Positions 46,354 through 56,329 of a stretch of 64,000 nucleotides of DNA are shown here, piece by piece. The stretch is from Kitasatospora sp. GAS204B. Lineage in GTDB: Bacteria; Actinomycetota; Actinomycetes; Streptomycetales; Streptomycetaceae. The notes below the pieces were generated by a model. That model was not told the origin of the DNA. It made no database searches and saw nothing but the letters and a program-made list of their open reading frames with translations. The stretch is taken from positions 1 through 64,000 of the forward strand of contig NZ_JARZAG010000002.1 of the NCBI RefSeq assembly GCF_029892155.1, in the 5' to 3' direction. Both the position numbers and the translations under genes were made by a program. Numbering within the stretch: the first letter of the stretch is position 1; every line of letters starts with the position of its first letter.

Positions 46354-47412
46354 TCAGGCCTCGGGGGCCTCGCGGGCCTCGGGGACCTGGGGAACGTTCT
46401 CCGGGAAGTGGCAGGCCGTCAGGTGCCCGGGCGCCAGCTCCGCCAGTGGCGGCTCCTGGCTCGCGCAGAGGTCCTGCGCCTTCCAGCAGCGGGTCCGGAA
46501 GCGGCAGCCGCTGGGCGGGTTGATCGGGGAGGGCACGTCACCGGTGAGCAGGATGCGCTCACGCCGCTCCTTGCGGCGCGGGTCGGGCGAGGGGACCGCC
46601 GACATCAGCGCGACGGTGTAGGGGTGCGCGGGGCGCCCGTAGAGCGCGTCGCGGTCGGCGATCTCGACGATCTTGCCGAGGTACATCACCGCGACCCGGT
46701 CCGAGACGTGCCGGACCACCGACAGGTCGTGGGCGATGATCAGGTAGGTCAGGCCCAGCTCGCGCTGCAGGTCGTCGAGGAGGTTGACGACCTGCGCCTG
46801 GATCGAGACGTCCAGCGCCGAGACCGGCTCGTCGGCCACGATCATCTTCGGCCGCAGCGCCAGCGCCCGGGCGATGCCGATCCGCTGCCGCTGGCCGCCG
46901 GAGAACTCGTGCGGGTAGCGGTTGTAGTGCTCGGGGCTGAGCCCGCACAGCTCCAGCAGTTCCTGGACCGCCTTCTTCACCCCGCCCTCGGTGGCCACCT
47001 TCTGCAGCCTGAACGGCGCACCGACGATGGTGCCCACCGTGTGCCGGGGGTTCAACGAGGAGTACGGGTCCTGGAAGATGATCTGGATGTCCTTGCGCAG
47101 CGGCCGCATCGCGCCGGTGCTCAGGTGGGTGATGTCGCGACCCTCGAACTCGACCTTGCCGCCGGTCGGTTCGTCCAGCCGGGTGACGAGCCGGCCCATC
47201 GTCGACTTGCCGCACCCGGACTCGCCCACCACGCCGAGGGTCTCGCCGGCCCGCACCGAGAAGCTGATCCCGTCCACCGCGCGCACCGCACCGCTGCGCC
47301 GGCGCAACAGGCCCTGGTGGATCGGGAAGTGCCGCTCGAGGTCGGTGACCCGCAGCAGCGGGTCACCGACGGGCGGTGCCACGGGCTGGGCAAGGTCCTG
47401 AATATCCGTCAT
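46354..47412 (-). CDS. Oligopeptide ABC transporter ATPase (OppF-like)
   Basis: A 352-residue ATPase: Walker [10 protein letters not shown], signature [14 protein letters not shown], Walker [13 protein letters not shown], and the C-terminal Cys-bearing oligopeptide/dipeptide domain ([17 protein letters not shown]). Final gene of the importer unit, 22 bp after the OppD-like gene. Confidence 0.95.
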   Translation of the reverse strand: MTDIQDLAQPVAPPVGDPLLRVTDLERHFPIHQGLLRRRSGAVRAVDGISFSVRAGETLGVVGESGCGKSTMGRLVTRLDEPTGGKVEFEGRDITHLSTGAMRPLRKDIQIIFQDPYSSLNPRHTVGTIVGAPFRLQKVATEGGVKKAVQELLELCGLSPEHYNRYPHEFSGGQRQRIGIARALALRPKMIVADEPVSALDVSIQAQVVNLLDDLQRELGLTYLIIAHDLSVVRHVSDRVAVMYLGKIVEIADRDALYGRPAHPYTVALMSAVPSPDPRRKERRERILLTGDVPSPINPPSGCRFRTRCWKAQDLCASQEPPLAELAPGHLTACHFPENVPQVPEAREAPEA

Positions 47413-47434
47413 GACGCTTTGCTCTCCGTAGACT

Positions 47435-48484
47435 TCACAGTTTGGGCGCGATCTCGTCGGTGAAGATCCGGTGCCGTTCGGCGGTCGACAGGTGGCAGGC
47501 GGCGAAGTGCCCGGGGTCGGTCTCGGCGAGTGCGGGCCGCTCGGTGCTGGACCGGCCGCCGGTCAACTCGGCGTACGGGCAGCGCGGGTGGAAGGCGCAG
47601 CCGCTGGGCACGTTGATCAGGCTCGGCGGGGTGCCGCGGACCGGGATCAGCCGCTCCTGCAGCGGCCGGTCCAGCCGCGGCATCGAGCCCAGCAGGCCCC
47701 AGGTGTAGGGGTGTTCGGGCGCGTCGAAGAGGGTGGCGGCCGGGCCGCGCTCGACGCACCGGCCGCCGTACATCACCAGGATGTCGTCGGCCAACTCGGC
47801 CACCACCCCCAGGTCGTGGGTGATGATGATGACCGCCGAGCCGAACTCCTTCTGCAGGTCGCGGATCAGGTCCAGGATCTGGGCCTGCACGGTGACGTCC
47901 AGCGCGGTGGTCGGCTCGTCGGCGATCAGCAGCGAGGGGTCGTTGACCAGCGCCATGGCGATCATCGCGCGCTGGCGCATGCCGCCGGAGAACTGGTGCG
48001 GGTAGTCGTCGACCCGCCGGTCCGGCTGCGGGATGCCGACCCGGTCCAGCATCTCGATCGCGCGCTTGCGGGCCTCCTTCTTGGACGCCTGCGGATGGTG
48101 CACCCGGTAGGCCTCGATGATCTGCGCGCCGACCGTGTAGTACGGGTGCATCGCGGTCAACGGGTCCTGGAAGATCATCGCCATCGAGTGGCCGCGCAGC
48201 CTGCGCACCCGGTCGGGGTCGGCGGCCACCAACTCCTCGCCGTCCAGCCAGATCTCGCCGCCGATCCGGGCCCGCTTGCTGCGGTGCAGACCCATGATGC
48301 CCAGCGAGGTGACGGACTTGCCGGAGCCGGACTCGCCGACGATGCCGAGCGTGCGGCCCCGCTCCAGGTCGAAGCTGACCCCGTCGACCGACTTGACCAG
48401 CCCGTCGTCGGTGTCGAAGTGGATCCGCAGGTCGCGCACGGCGAGGAAGGCCGAACCCGGGCGAGCCGGGGCCTCGATGGTCAT
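47435..48484 (-). CDS. Oligopeptide ABC transporter ATPase (OppD-like)
   Basis: A 349-residue ATPase with Walker [10 protein letters not shown], signature [14 protein letters not shown], Walker [13 protein letters not shown], and the C-terminal oligo-HPY domain ([13 protein letters not shown]). The start overlaps the upstream permease stop as ATGA (48481-48484), indicating translational coupling. With the OppF-like protein it forms the ATPase heterodimer. Confidence 0.95.
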   Translation of the reverse strand: MTIEAPARPGSAFLAVRDLRIHFDTDDGLVKSVDGVSFDLERGRTLGIVGESGSGKSVTSLGIMGLHRSKRARIGGEIWLDGEELVAADPDRVRRLRGHSMAMIFQDPLTAMHPYYTVGAQIIEAYRVHHPQASKKEARKRAIEMLDRVGIPQPDRRVDDYPHQFSGGMRQRAMIAMALVNDPSLLIADEPTTALDVTVQAQILDLIRDLQKEFGSAVIIITHDLGVVAELADDILVMYGGRCVERGPAATLFDAPEHPYTWGLLGSMPRLDRPLQERLIPVRGTPPSLINVPSGCAFHPRCPYAELTGGRSSTERPALAETDPGHFAACHLSTAERHRIFTDEIAPKL

Positions 48485-49491
48485 GACAGCCTCACCCGGG
48501 GGTCGACGGCGGCGTACAGGAGGTCAACCAGCAGGTTGCAGAAGACGATGAAGAAGGCCGCGACCAGGGTCACTCCGAGGATCTTGGGCAGGTCGTTGTC
48601 GTTGATCGAGGAGACCGCGTAGAACCCGATGCCCTGCAGCGAGAACACCTGCTCGGTGATCACCGCGCCGCCGAGCAGCAGCCCCAGGTCCATGCCGAAG
48701 ATGGTCAGCAGCGGAGTGAGCGCCGCGCGCAGCCCGTGCCGGACCACCACGGCCCGCTCCGGCAGGCCCTTGGCCCGGGCGGTGCGGATGTAGTCCTCGC
48801 TCATCGTCTCCAGCATCCCGGAGCGGGTGAGCCGGGCGTACAGCGCGGAGTAGAGGAAGGCCAGCGAGATCCACGGCAGCACCAGGTTGCTGGCCCAACT
48901 GAGCGGATTGTCCGTGAAGTTGACATAGTGCAGGTTGCCGAAGATCGGCCACTTGTAGCTGAACAGGGTGAGCAGCAGGGCGCCGGTGAAGAAGATCGGC
49001 AGCGAGACGCCGGCCAGCGCGACGCCCATCGAGAAGCGGTCGAAGATCGACTTGGGTCGCAGTGCCGAGACCACGCCGGTGGCCACACCGGCCAGCAGCC
49101 AGAGCACCGCCGCGCCGATCGCCAGCGAGAAGGTCACCGGGATCCGGTTGCGGATCTCCGGCCAGACCTCCACGTGGTTCTTGAACGAGTAGCCGAAGCA
49201 CGGCACGTGACAGGTCGTCGCGTCCGGGCCGTAGCGGTAGGTGGCGCCGACGAAGAGCTGCTTCACGAACCGGCCGTACTGGACGTAGAGCGGCTGATCG
49301 AAGCCGAGGTTCCGCTTGATCGCCACCATCGCCTCGGGCGTGGGGTTCTTGCCGATGTACTGGGCGGCGAGCTGATCGCTGGTCTCGCCCGCGATTCTCG
49401 GGAGCAGGAAGAAGATGCCGAAGGTGACCGCGCTGACGACCAGCAGCAGTACCAGGGCGGCGAACGTCCTGCGGATGATGTAGGCCAACAC
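48481..49491 (-). CDS. Oligopeptide ABC transporter permease (OppB-like)
   Basis: A 336-residue permease with six membrane helices, first at residues 9-30, a periplasmic loop with an unusual Cys pair (TTCHVPCFGY, near residue 94-100), and the EAA loop near residue 220-240 (YIRTARAKGLPERAVVVRHGL). GTG start at 49491. It is separated from the binding-protein gene by a 15-bp stem. Confidence 0.94.
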   Translation of the reverse strand: MLAYIIRRTFAALVLLLVVSAVTFGIFFLLPRIAGETSDQLAAQYIGKNPTPEAMVAIKRNLGFDQPLYVQYGRFVKQLFVGATYRYGPDATTCHVPCFGYSFKNHVEVWPEIRNRIPVTFSLAIGAAVLWLLAGVATGVVSALRPKSIFDRFSMGVALAGVSLPIFFTGALLLTLFSYKWPIFGNLHYVNFTDNPLSWASNLVLPWISLAFLYSALYARLTRSGMLETMSEDYIRTARAKGLPERAVVVRHGLRAALTPLLTIFGMDLGLLLGGAVITEQVFSLQGIGFYAVSSINDNDLPKILGVTLVAAFFIVFCNLLVDLLYAAVDPRVRLS

Positions 49492-49515
49492 AGTTGGACG
49501 GCTCCGGGTGCCCCG

Positions 49516-49556
49516 CCCCGGTCCGGTGCGCCCACTGGGGACGCACCGGACCGGGG
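49516..49556 (-). terminator. Intra-operon hairpin between the binding-protein gene and the OppB-like gene
   Basis: Perfect 15-bp stem (49516-49530 with 49542-49556, 11-base loop). Lying between the solute-binding-protein stop and the permease start, it may act as a partial terminator or an mRNA 3'-end stabiliser that raises the binding-protein to permease ratio. Confidence 0.8.
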
Positions 49557-49604
49557 CCGGCTCCGCTCGCCTTCACCTGCCTTCGGGGACGGGGAGCCAG
49601 GCTC

Positions 49605-51371
49605 TTACTTGGTGGTGGTACCGATGTTGAGGTAGTCGTACTCGCCGTCGTAGGCCGAGGTGGAGACCATGTTGGTGTTGCCGGCCGGACGGTAGTTGAA
49701 GACCTTGTAGTCGGTCAGCGGCACGATGACCGCATCGCTCATGACCTGCGCGTCGATCGCCGCGTAGTCCTTCTCACGGGCCGACTGGTCGGTGTTGGAG
49801 CCGGCGTCGTCGATCGCCTTGTTCACGACCGGGTCGTCGAGCTGCGACAGGTTGGTGTTGCCGGAGGCCTTGATGGCGCGCCCGTCGACGAGCTGCTGCA
49901 GGAAGCCGTAGCCGGTGGGCCAGTCGGCGGCCCACTGCATCATCATCATGCCGATGCCGTTGCTGTTGATGAAGTTCGGCACACCCGCGTAGTCGGAGAA
50001 GTACTTGCCCTGCGGGTACTGCTGGATGGTCAGCTTGATGCCGACCTTGGCCAGCGCGGCCTGGATCGAGGTGGCGGCCGCCACCTCGGTGTCGCGCTCG
50101 CTGCGGGCGGTGATGGTGGTGCTGAACCCGTCCGGGTGGCCGCAGGCCGTCAGCTCCTGCTTGGCCTTGGCGACGTCGCCGTTGTTGTTCGGCGAGGCGT
50201 AGGGGTTGATGTTCTGGTACCCCGGGATGTCCGGCGGCAGCACGCTGGTGGCGACCGCACCGCGGATCGGGCCGCCCTCGGAGGTCTGCACCGAGACCTT
50301 GTCGATCGCGTACTCGACGGCCTTGCGGCAGTCCACGTTGTCCAGCGGCGCGACCTTGCTGTTCAGCGCCAGGAAGGCGAGCCGGCCGCCGAAGGCGTTG
50401 TCGGTCTGCGCCTTCAGCTTGGAGTCCATCAGCATCCGGGCCTGGGTCTGCGGGTCGACGCCGCCGCCGACCAGGTCGACCTGGGCGTTGCCCGCGATCA
50501 GGTCCTGGTCGATGGTGTTCTGGTCGATGTTCATCTTCAGCACGAGCTTGTCCGCGAGCTGCTTGCGGATCGGATCGGTGCTCGGGTCCCAGTTGGTGTT
50601 GGGCACCAGCACGGCGCCCTTGCCGTCGTCGTACGACTGGAACTTGTACGAGCCGCTGGAGACGATGTGCTTCACGTAGCCGGCGCCGTCGTCCTTGGAC
50701 TGCGGCACCGGGGCGGTCTGCGGGGCGCTGACCAGGTAGTCGAAGTCGGCGAACGGCTGCTTCAGGTGGAAGACGATGGTGGTGTCGTCCGGGGTCTGGA
50801 TCGACTGCAGGCCGTCGGGGCTCTTGTCGGTGTACGGGCCCTGGTACGGCGTCGAGTTGTCGACCAGCAGTTCCTGGAAGTAGGTCGGGCCGTTGGAGTT
50901 CACGGTCGGCGCGTAGTTGCTGCGCTCCACCGCGTACTTGATGTCCTTGGTGGTGATCGGGGTGCCGTCGTCGTACTTCTGGCCGGCGCGGATGTGGTAG
51001 GTCCAGGTCAGGCCGTTGTCGCTGACCTGGCCCATGCCGGTGGCCATGTCCGGGACCAGCTTGTCACCGGCGCTGCCGGGGCCCGGCTGGAAGGTAGTGA
51101 GCGACCGGGCGTACAGCCGCGAGAAGTTCCAGATGTAGGCGTAGTAGGTGTTGCCCGGGTCCAGGGAGTCCGGGGTGCCCTTCATCTCGTAGGTGACCGT
51201 GCCGCCCTTGGTGCTGGAGGCGTTCACGATCGACTTGGTGGCGGCGTTCGCCCCGCCGGCATCGCCGCCGGTACCTGCGGTACCGGTCTTGGCGCTGCTG
51301 GAGCAACCGCTCACCACCAGCGCGGCGGTGGCGGCCACCGCGGCCAGAGCGAGGGTACGAGATCGGCGCAT
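49605..51371 (-). CDS. Oligopeptide-binding lipoprotein (extracellular solute-binding family 5)
   Basis: A 588-residue lipoprotein. The signal has a lipobox VVSGC with Cys at residue 23. The family-5 SBP pattern follows: DSLDPGNTYY, an early domain near residue 60-240, WTYHIRAGQKYDDGTPITTKD, and the C-terminal lobe with NFINSNGIGMMMMQWAADWP. BldK-like systems in Streptomyces take up extracellular peptides that feed developmental signalling; this one is in a different locus from bldK, so I infer only peptide import. ATG at 51371. Confidence 0.95.
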   Translation of the reverse strand: MRRSRTLALAAVAATAALVVSGCSSSAKTGTAGTGGDAGGANAATKSIVNASSTKGGTVTYEMKGTPDSLDPGNTYYAYIWNFSRLYARSLTTFQPGPGSAGDKLVPDMATGMGQVSDNGLTWTYHIRAGQKYDDGTPITTKDIKYAVERSNYAPTVNSNGPTYFQELLVDNSTPYQGPYTDKSPDGLQSIQTPDDTTIVFHLKQPFADFDYLVSAPQTAPVPQSKDDGAGYVKHIVSSGSYKFQSYDDGKGAVLVPNTNWDPSTDPIRKQLADKLVLKMNIDQNTIDQDLIAGNAQVDLVGGGVDPQTQARMLMDSKLKAQTDNAFGGRLAFLALNSKVAPLDNVDCRKAVEYAIDKVSVQTSEGGPIRGAVATSVLPPDIPGYQNINPYASPNNNGDVAKAKQELTACGHPDGFSTTITARSERDTEVAAATSIQAALAKVGIKLTIQQYPQGKYFSDYAGVPNFINSNGIGMMMMQWAADWPTGYGFLQQLVDGRAIKASGNTNLSQLDDPVVNKAIDDAGSNTDQSAREKDYAAIDAQVMSDAVIVPLTDYKVFNYRPAGNTNMVSTSAYDGEYDYLNIGTTTK

Positions 51372-51431
51372 TGCTGGATCAACCCCTTGGAAGTGTTGGC
51401 CTGGGCCAGAGTTGTGACGGATGGTCGAAGG

Positions 51432-52427
51432 TCAGTTGCTGCGCGGGTCGAGCGCGTCGCGCAGTCCGTCACCGAGCAGGTTGAAAGCGAGCACGGTGAT
51501 GAAGATCGCCAGGCCCGGGACCACCATGTACTCCGGGTCGACCTGGTAGTACTTGATGGCGTCGTTCAGCATCCCGCCCCAGCTGGACTGCGGGGGCTGA
51601 ATGCCGACACCGAGGAAGCTGAGCGCCGCCTCGAAGAGGATGTTGGTCGGGATCAGCAGGGTCGAGTAGACCAGGATCGGGCCGACCAGGTTCGGCAGCA
51701 GTTCCTTGAACAGGATGAACGGCCCGCGGGCGCCCAGACTGCGGGCCGCGAAGACGAACTCCCGCTCGCGCAGCGAGAGCGTCTGGCCGCGCACGATCCG
51801 GCCCATGTAGGGCCAGTTGAAGAAGCCGATCACGAAGATCAGCACGCACAGGTGCAGCGGCAGGCCGTGCAGTCCGAACGCGCCGCCCTGCAACGAGGCG
51901 GAGATCGAGATCGCGAAGAGCAGCAGCGGGAAGGCCAGGAAGGTGTCCATGATCCGGCTGATCACGGTGTCCACCCAGCCGCCGTAGTAGCCGGCCATCA
52001 CGCCGAGCACGGTGCCCAGGGTGTTGGAGAGCACGGTCGCGCCGAAGGCGACCAGCAGCGAGACCCAGGAGCCCTCGATGATCCGGGAGAGCAGGTCGCG
52101 GCCCTGCAGCGGGTCGACGCCCAGCGGGTGGCTCAGGCTCATCCCGCCGAACGATCCCGTCGGCAGGCCGCCGAGGTCGGCGTCCAGCAGGTCCTGGTGC
52201 AGCGCGTCGGGGCTGAGGCCGAAGAGCGACTCGATCGGCTTGGCCAGCACGGCCAGCAGCACCAGCAGGATGACCACCACGCCGCCGGCCATGGCGGCCT
52301 TGTCGCGGCGGAAGCGCAGCCAGGCGATCCGGCCGAGCGAGCGGCCCTCGATCGCGGCCGGTGCGCCGGTGGCGGCCGGTGCGGGATCGCCCGGGGCGGC
52401 CTCGGTGGTGTCAGTGGGTGTGGTCAT
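51432..52427 (-). CDS. Oligopeptide ABC transporter permease (OppC-like)
   Basis: A 331-residue permease with an N-terminal cytoplasmic tail, a first helix near residues 48-68, the DPLQGRDLLSRIIEG segment typical of DppC/OppC, and the EAA loop FVFAARSLGARGPFILFKELLPN. It is the first gene of the operon. The ATG at 52427 is used; the open frame extends to 52526 without family sequence. Confidence 0.94.
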   Translation of the reverse strand: MTTPTDTTEAAPGDPAPAATGAPAAIEGRSLGRIAWLRFRRDKAAMAGGVVVILLVLLAVLAKPIESLFGLSPDALHQDLLDADLGGLPTGSFGGMSLSHPLGVDPLQGRDLLSRIIEGSWVSLLVAFGATVLSNTLGTVLGVMAGYYGGWVDTVISRIMDTFLAFPLLLFAISISASLQGGAFGLHGLPLHLCVLIFVIGFFNWPYMGRIVRGQTLSLREREFVFAARSLGARGPFILFKELLPNLVGPILVYSTLLIPTNILFEAALSFLGVGIQPPQSSWGGMLNDAIKYYQVDPEYMVVPGLAIFITVLAFNLLGDGLRDALDPRSN

Positions 52428-52749
52428 GGGCAGTTGGCGTCCCCTCGCCGACGGTCGTCGGCCCATGGCAATCCGAAGCGAGGCATGACGGTGTCGGTCC
52501 TGGTCAGGGCCGGTCGTCGCTGCCACCCGGATTGCTCGGCTGGTGCGGTGCGCAGAACTCTCGCCGCTGCCCGCAGCCTTGCGCCAGCCCTGACCGGTGA
52601 AGGATGCCCAACTGTGATCTACCGATGTTCATGATCAGTAAACCTGACGGATGATCAACTGTTCGCTGACAGGCACTCAGTGATCCGCAAGACGAACGCC
52701 GTCGATCTACCGTCGAAAGCGCATCGCCGCTGGTGGGAGGGGGTGACCG
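52428..52749. promoter_or_regulatory. Opp operon upstream region with paired TGATCA elements
   Basis: The 322-base gap has no convincing gene. An AT-richer pocket at about 52610-52690 is the probable promoter of the minus-strand importer. Two palindromic TGATCA hexamers, each preceded by A, lie at 52632-52637 and 52652-52657, exactly 20 bp apart (about two helical turns), which suggests an operator. Confidence 0.45.
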
Positions 52750-53628
52750 CTACCTGCGGCCGGGCCAGGGCTGCTGCGGCCAGCCCGGCTGCGGGGGCAT
52801 CGAATGCCCGTACGAGCCCGCTGGGAAGGACGCCGGCGGATAGGTCGCCGGATACTGCGCCCCGGTGGCCTCGCGGTGGAAGAACGGGCGGGTGTTGGCG
52901 CGCATCCACAGCGCCACCGGGTCGAGGTCGTCACTCATCGCGACGGTGGAGACGGCCAGTCCGGGCGGTGCCTGGGCGATCGCCCGCTGCATCAACGCGC
53001 GTACCGCCTCTACCGCAGGCGGCGAGGTGTCGTACAGCTCCAGGCCGATCGCCAGGTACGCCTCGCCCACCACCGGGCACACCCAGGCTCGGCGCAGCGC
53101 CCGCACCGGGCGGACGGCGGGCGCCTGCTGGGTCAACAGACCGTAGAAGCCCTCCAGACCGGGAAGTTGCGGCTCGCTCAGCCGCAGCGGCCCGGCCGGC
53201 AGCCGGTCCAGGCCGCCCGCCACCCGGCGCAGGTCGGCCCAGGGCACGCCGACCCCGCCACCGGGCGCGTGCGGGTTGAGCCACAGGCCCCAGCGGGTCC
53301 GGTAGAGCGAGGCGGCGATCTCCTGGCCGGAGATCACCTCGTGGGCGCGGGCCCAGCCGCTGGCCGCGAGTTGCTCGGGGGAGGTGACGGCGGGGGCGTA
53401 GCCGTGGCCGCCGATGTCCATGTTCCCGTACTGGGCGTCCGGGCTGCCCGGGGTGCCGTGCCAGAGCAGCATCCAGACCCGCCCGGTGGTCAGCTCGCGC
53501 AGCAGCCGCTCGTAGGCGTCCCAGTGCTCGGGAGCCACCTCGCGCAGGGCCCGTTCCAGGGCGCCAGGGTCCGCGCCGGGGGGCGGACCCCACGGCCCCG
53601 CTCCACCGCCTGCCGCTCCTGTCGTCAC
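52750..53628 (-). CDS. SseB-family protein (enhanced serine sensitivity)
   Basis: A 292-residue protein of the SseB family. The N-terminal half (VAPEHWDAYERLLRELTTGRVWMLLWHGTPG) and the C-terminal SseB_C half (AIGLELYDTSP ... VRALMQRAIAQAPPGLAVSTV) are recognisable, followed by a Gly/Pro/Gln tail of low complexity. In E. coli, overexpression of SseB causes serine sensitivity; the mechanism is unclear. The GTG at 53628 lies behind GGGAGAGGG. It is the second gene of a minus-strand SseB pair beside glycine/serine genes. Confidence 0.78.
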   Translation of the reverse strand: MTTGAAGGGAGPWGPPPGADPGALERALREVAPEHWDAYERLLRELTTGRVWMLLWHGTPGSPDAQYGNMDIGGHGYAPAVTSPEQLAASGWARAHEVISGQEIAASLYRTRWGLWLNPHAPGGGVGVPWADLRRVAGGLDRLPAGPLRLSEPQLPGLEGFYGLLTQQAPAVRPVRALRRAWVCPVVGEAYLAIGLELYDTSPPAVEAVRALMQRAIAQAPPGLAVSTVAMSDDLDPVALWMRANTRPFFHREATGAQYPATYPPASFPAGSYGHSMPPQPGWPQQPWPGRR

Positions 53629-53700
53629 CGGTACCCTCTCCCGTTCTCGCCACGGCGCCATCGCGCTCGCCGCGTCTCGCCGCCGTCTCGCCGCGTGTCG

Positions 53701-53740
53701 GCTCGTCCCGGCTCGTGTCAGCTCGTGGCGGCTCGTCCCG
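53701..53740. repeat. Four 10-bp tandem repeats upstream of the SseB-family gene
   Basis: The units gctcgtcccg, gctcgtgtca, gctcgtggcg and gctcgtcccg follow head to tail, with degenerate ccgcgtgtcg-type units on both sides (53691-53751). Ten bases is about one helical turn, so this could be an array of protein sites or a slippage-prone repeat. It lies between the two SseB-family genes (53629-53838), which otherwise hold nothing recognisable. Confidence 0.7.
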
Positions 53741-53838
53741 CCGCGTGTCGGCGCCACCCTACGGGGCACCGGTGACGCGCGTCATGCCGACGCCCTGGGC
53801 CGCGCCGAACTGCGGTCACCGGGCCCGTTTCAGGCCGT

Positions 53839-54660
53839 TCAGCCGCGCTCGTAGAACGGTCGTACCCGCTGCACCAGCCAGTCCACCACCGGGTCCGCCG
53901 CCAGATCCAGCAGCACCATGTGCACCCCGCCCAGCAGCGGCGCCGCGCCCAGCGCCCGGCCGAGCGCCGCGTTCACCTCCGCGGGGTCGGCGGGCGCGGC
54001 CGGGTCGAGTTGGACGCCCACGAAGAGCACGGTCGGCTCGCCCTCCACCGAGGCCAACGCCCGACGTGCCGTCAGCACTCCACCCAGTGCCTGCAGCTCC
54101 GCCCGCACCGCGTAGAGGAAGACGGCCGGCTCCTCCGCCGGCTCCGGCTCGCGCAGCGCCACCCGGGCGCCCTCCGGCACCCCCGCGCCGCCCGTGCCCG
54201 CCCCGTACGCGCCCCAGCGGTCGTCGCGCGGTCCGCGCCGCAGCTCGGCGACGCCCTCCGGAGGCACCGGGATGCCCACCGGCGCCTCGGGGTTGACCGC
54301 GATGCCGATGCCCAGCGGCAGCCCGCGGGCGAACTCCCAGACCGGGGCCAGGGCGCAGGACAGGCCGGGGGCGTGCCGCAGGAACTGCTCCTCGGAGGAG
54401 AAGACCGGCACGTAGGGCGCACCCGCCAGCTCGATGGTCGGCAGGTCGAGCGCCACACCGGCCGGGTCGGCCCCGGCGGGCAGCGGGATCCACACCTGGC
54501 TGCGGGCCAGCACCTCGATCACCCGGGGCGTGGCCCCGGGGTCCCCGATCGCGGCCGTGAGCACCTGCTCCAGCTCGTTGGCGGGCCAACCGCTGCCGGC
54601 CGGCGCCTGGCCGGGCTCGGCCCACCCCGGCCCCACCGTGGCGTACCCCTCTGTTTCCAT
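53839..54660 (-). CDS. SseB-family protein, second copy
   Basis: A 273-residue SseB-like protein with N-terminal domain (ELEQVLTAAIGDPGATPRVIEVLARSQVWIP ... VFSSEEQFLRHAPGLSC) and C-terminal SseB_C domain (RAELQALGGVLTARRAL ... FVGVQLD ... LGRALGAA). It is related to, but clearly different from, the downstream copy, so it is not a recent duplication. It diverges from the glycine riboswitch-gcvT unit, with 157 bases between its start and the riboswitch. Confidence 0.82.
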   Translation of the reverse strand: METEGYATVGPGWAEPGQAPAGSGWPANELEQVLTAAIGDPGATPRVIEVLARSQVWIPLPAGADPAGVALDLPTIELAGAPYVPVFSSEEQFLRHAPGLSCALAPVWEFARGLPLGIGIAVNPEAPVGIPVPPEGVAELRRGPRDDRWGAYGAGTGGAGVPEGARVALREPEPAEEPAVFLYAVRAELQALGGVLTARRALASVEGEPTVLFVGVQLDPAAPADPAEVNAALGRALGAAPLLGGVHMVLLDLAADPVVDWLVQRVRPFYERG

Positions 54661-54817
54661 CCGCCCCTGCCCCGCCCTTGCGCCGTATGTGCTGTCACGC
54701 AGTCCGTGCAGGGGAAGACTACCGGCGGGCGGCTACCGCCCATCCCCTCTCCCGCGAGGCAGGACGGCATGCCATGATGTGCCCGAACACCCCAACTTCA
54801 TACTGGCCGCTCGAACC

Positions 54818-55031
54818 CGCGCGGGAGAGTCCGGAGGTGCCCTCGACGGCACGGACCGGCGCCGAAGGAGCAAGTCCTCCCCGGAATCTCTCAGGCACCC
54901 CTACCGTGTGGGCGAGGCGAATCTGGAAAGTGGAACACGGCCGTGCCGTGCGCCCACCCACGGTGCAAGCCGCGTCATCCTTGATGCGGTGAAGCTCTCA
55001 GGTTGTGACGACAGACGGGGAGACTCCACCC
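54818..55031 (+). ncRNA. Tandem glycine riboswitch upstream of gcvT
   Basis: The leader carries the conserved glycine-riboswitch blocks in order: gcgggagagt (54821), a ggcgccgaaggagcaa core, cggaatctctcaggcac (closing aptamer 1), then gggcgaggcga (54910) opening aptamer 2, followed by ggtgaagctctcagg and gacagacggggag closing it (about 55019). Two aptamers in tandem match the known gcvT leaders of actinobacteria. They should sense glycine and turn the glycine-cleavage genes on. Confidence 0.9.
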
Positions 55032-55065
55032 CAGCATGTCCATTCACGACACCGGGAGTCTCATC

Positions 55066-56196
55066 ATGTCCCCCCGTCTGACCGCGCTCGACGCGCTGCA
55101 CCGTGCCCTGGGCGCGACCATGACCGACTTCGCCGGCTGGGACATGCCGCTGCGCTACGGCAGCGAGCGCGAGGAGCACCTCGCGGTCCGGACCAAGGCC
55201 GGCCTCTTCGACCTCTCGCACATGGGTGAGATCACCGTCTCCGGCCCGCAGGCCGGTGAGCTGCTGGACCACGCGCTGGTCGGCTTCATCTCGGCGCTCG
55301 GCGTGCTGCGCGCCCGCTACACGATGATCTGCCGCGAGGACGGCGGGATCCTGGACGACCTGATCGTCTACCGGACCGCCGAGGACGAGTTCATGGTGGT
55401 CGCCAACGCCTCCAACGCCCAGGTGGTGCTGGACGCGCTGACCGAGCGCGCGGCCGGCTTCGACGCCGTGGTGCGCGACGACCGCGACGCGTACGCGCTG
55501 ATCGCCGTGCAGGGCCCGCAGGCCAACGGCATCCTCGGCTCGCTCACCGACGCCGACCTGCCCGGCCTCAAGTACTACGCGCTGCTGCCCGCGACGGTGG
55601 CCGGCAAGCAGGTCTGGCTGGCCCGGACCGGCTACACCGGCGAGGACGGCTTCGAGATCTTCTGCGCACCGGCCGACGCCGAGCACCTGTGGACCGCGCT
55701 GACCGAGGCCGGCGCCCCGGCCGGCCTGATCCCGTGCGGCCTGTCCTGCCGCGACACGCTGCGCCTGGAGGCCGGCATGCCGCTCTACGGGCACGAGTTG
55801 GACACCTCGCTGACCCCGTTCGACGCGGGCCTGGGCCGGGTGGTGCGCTTCGACAAGACCACCAACGGCGGCGAGTTCGTCGGCCGCAAGGCGCTGGAGG
55901 AGGCGGCCGCCAAGGCCGAGTCCGCCCCGCCGCGCAAGCTGGTCGGCCTGGTCTCCGAGGGCAAGCGGGTGCCGCGCGCCGAGTACGCGGTGGTCTCCGC
56001 CCCGGCCGAGGGCGAGTCCACCGCGATCGGCCGGATCACCTCCGGCGCCCCCTCCCCCACGCTCGGCAAGCCGATCGCCATCGCGTACGTGGACGCCGCC
56101 TTCGCCGCCCCCGGCACCGCGGTCGCGGTGGACGTGCGCGGCAAGCACGAGCCGGTCGAGGTCGTCGCGCTGCCGTTCTACAAGCGCGCCCGCTGA
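55066..56196 (+). CDS. gcvT: Glycine cleavage system T protein (aminomethyltransferase)
   Basis: Transfers the methylene carbon of the lipoyl-bound aminomethyl group to tetrahydrofolate. The 376-residue protein has [12 protein letters not shown] near residue 20, FDLSHMGEI, the [13 protein letters not shown] signature, and [17 protein letters not shown]. The ATG at 55066 is preceded by GGGAG; an in-frame ATG at 55036 lies against the riboswitch end. It is followed by gcvH. gcvP is not within this window. Confidence 0.96.
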   Translation: MSPRLTALDALHRALGATMTDFAGWDMPLRYGSEREEHLAVRTKAGLFDLSHMGEITVSGPQAGELLDHALVGFISALGVLRARYTMICREDGGILDDLIVYRTAEDEFMVVANASNAQVVLDALTERAAGFDAVVRDDRDAYALIAVQGPQANGILGSLTDADLPGLKYYALLPATVAGKQVWLARTGYTGEDGFEIFCAPADAEHLWTALTEAGAPAGLIPCGLSCRDTLRLEAGMPLYGHELDTSLTPFDAGLGRVVRFDKTTNGGEFVGRKALEEAAAKAESAPPRKLVGLVSEGKRVPRAEYAVVSAPAEGESTAIGRITSGAPSPTLGKPIAIAYVDAAFAAPGTAVAVDVRGKHEPVEVVALPFYKRAR

Positions 56197-56329
56197 AGCA
56201 ACCGCTGCGCCGCACCCGCTGCGGCGCACCCGCGCTACAGCCCGCCACCCACTGTGCCGACCGTCCAGTAGCGCGTCCGCTCAGCGGACCGTTTCGTCAC
56301 ACCCGCTTCCGATCCTGGAGAATGAGACC

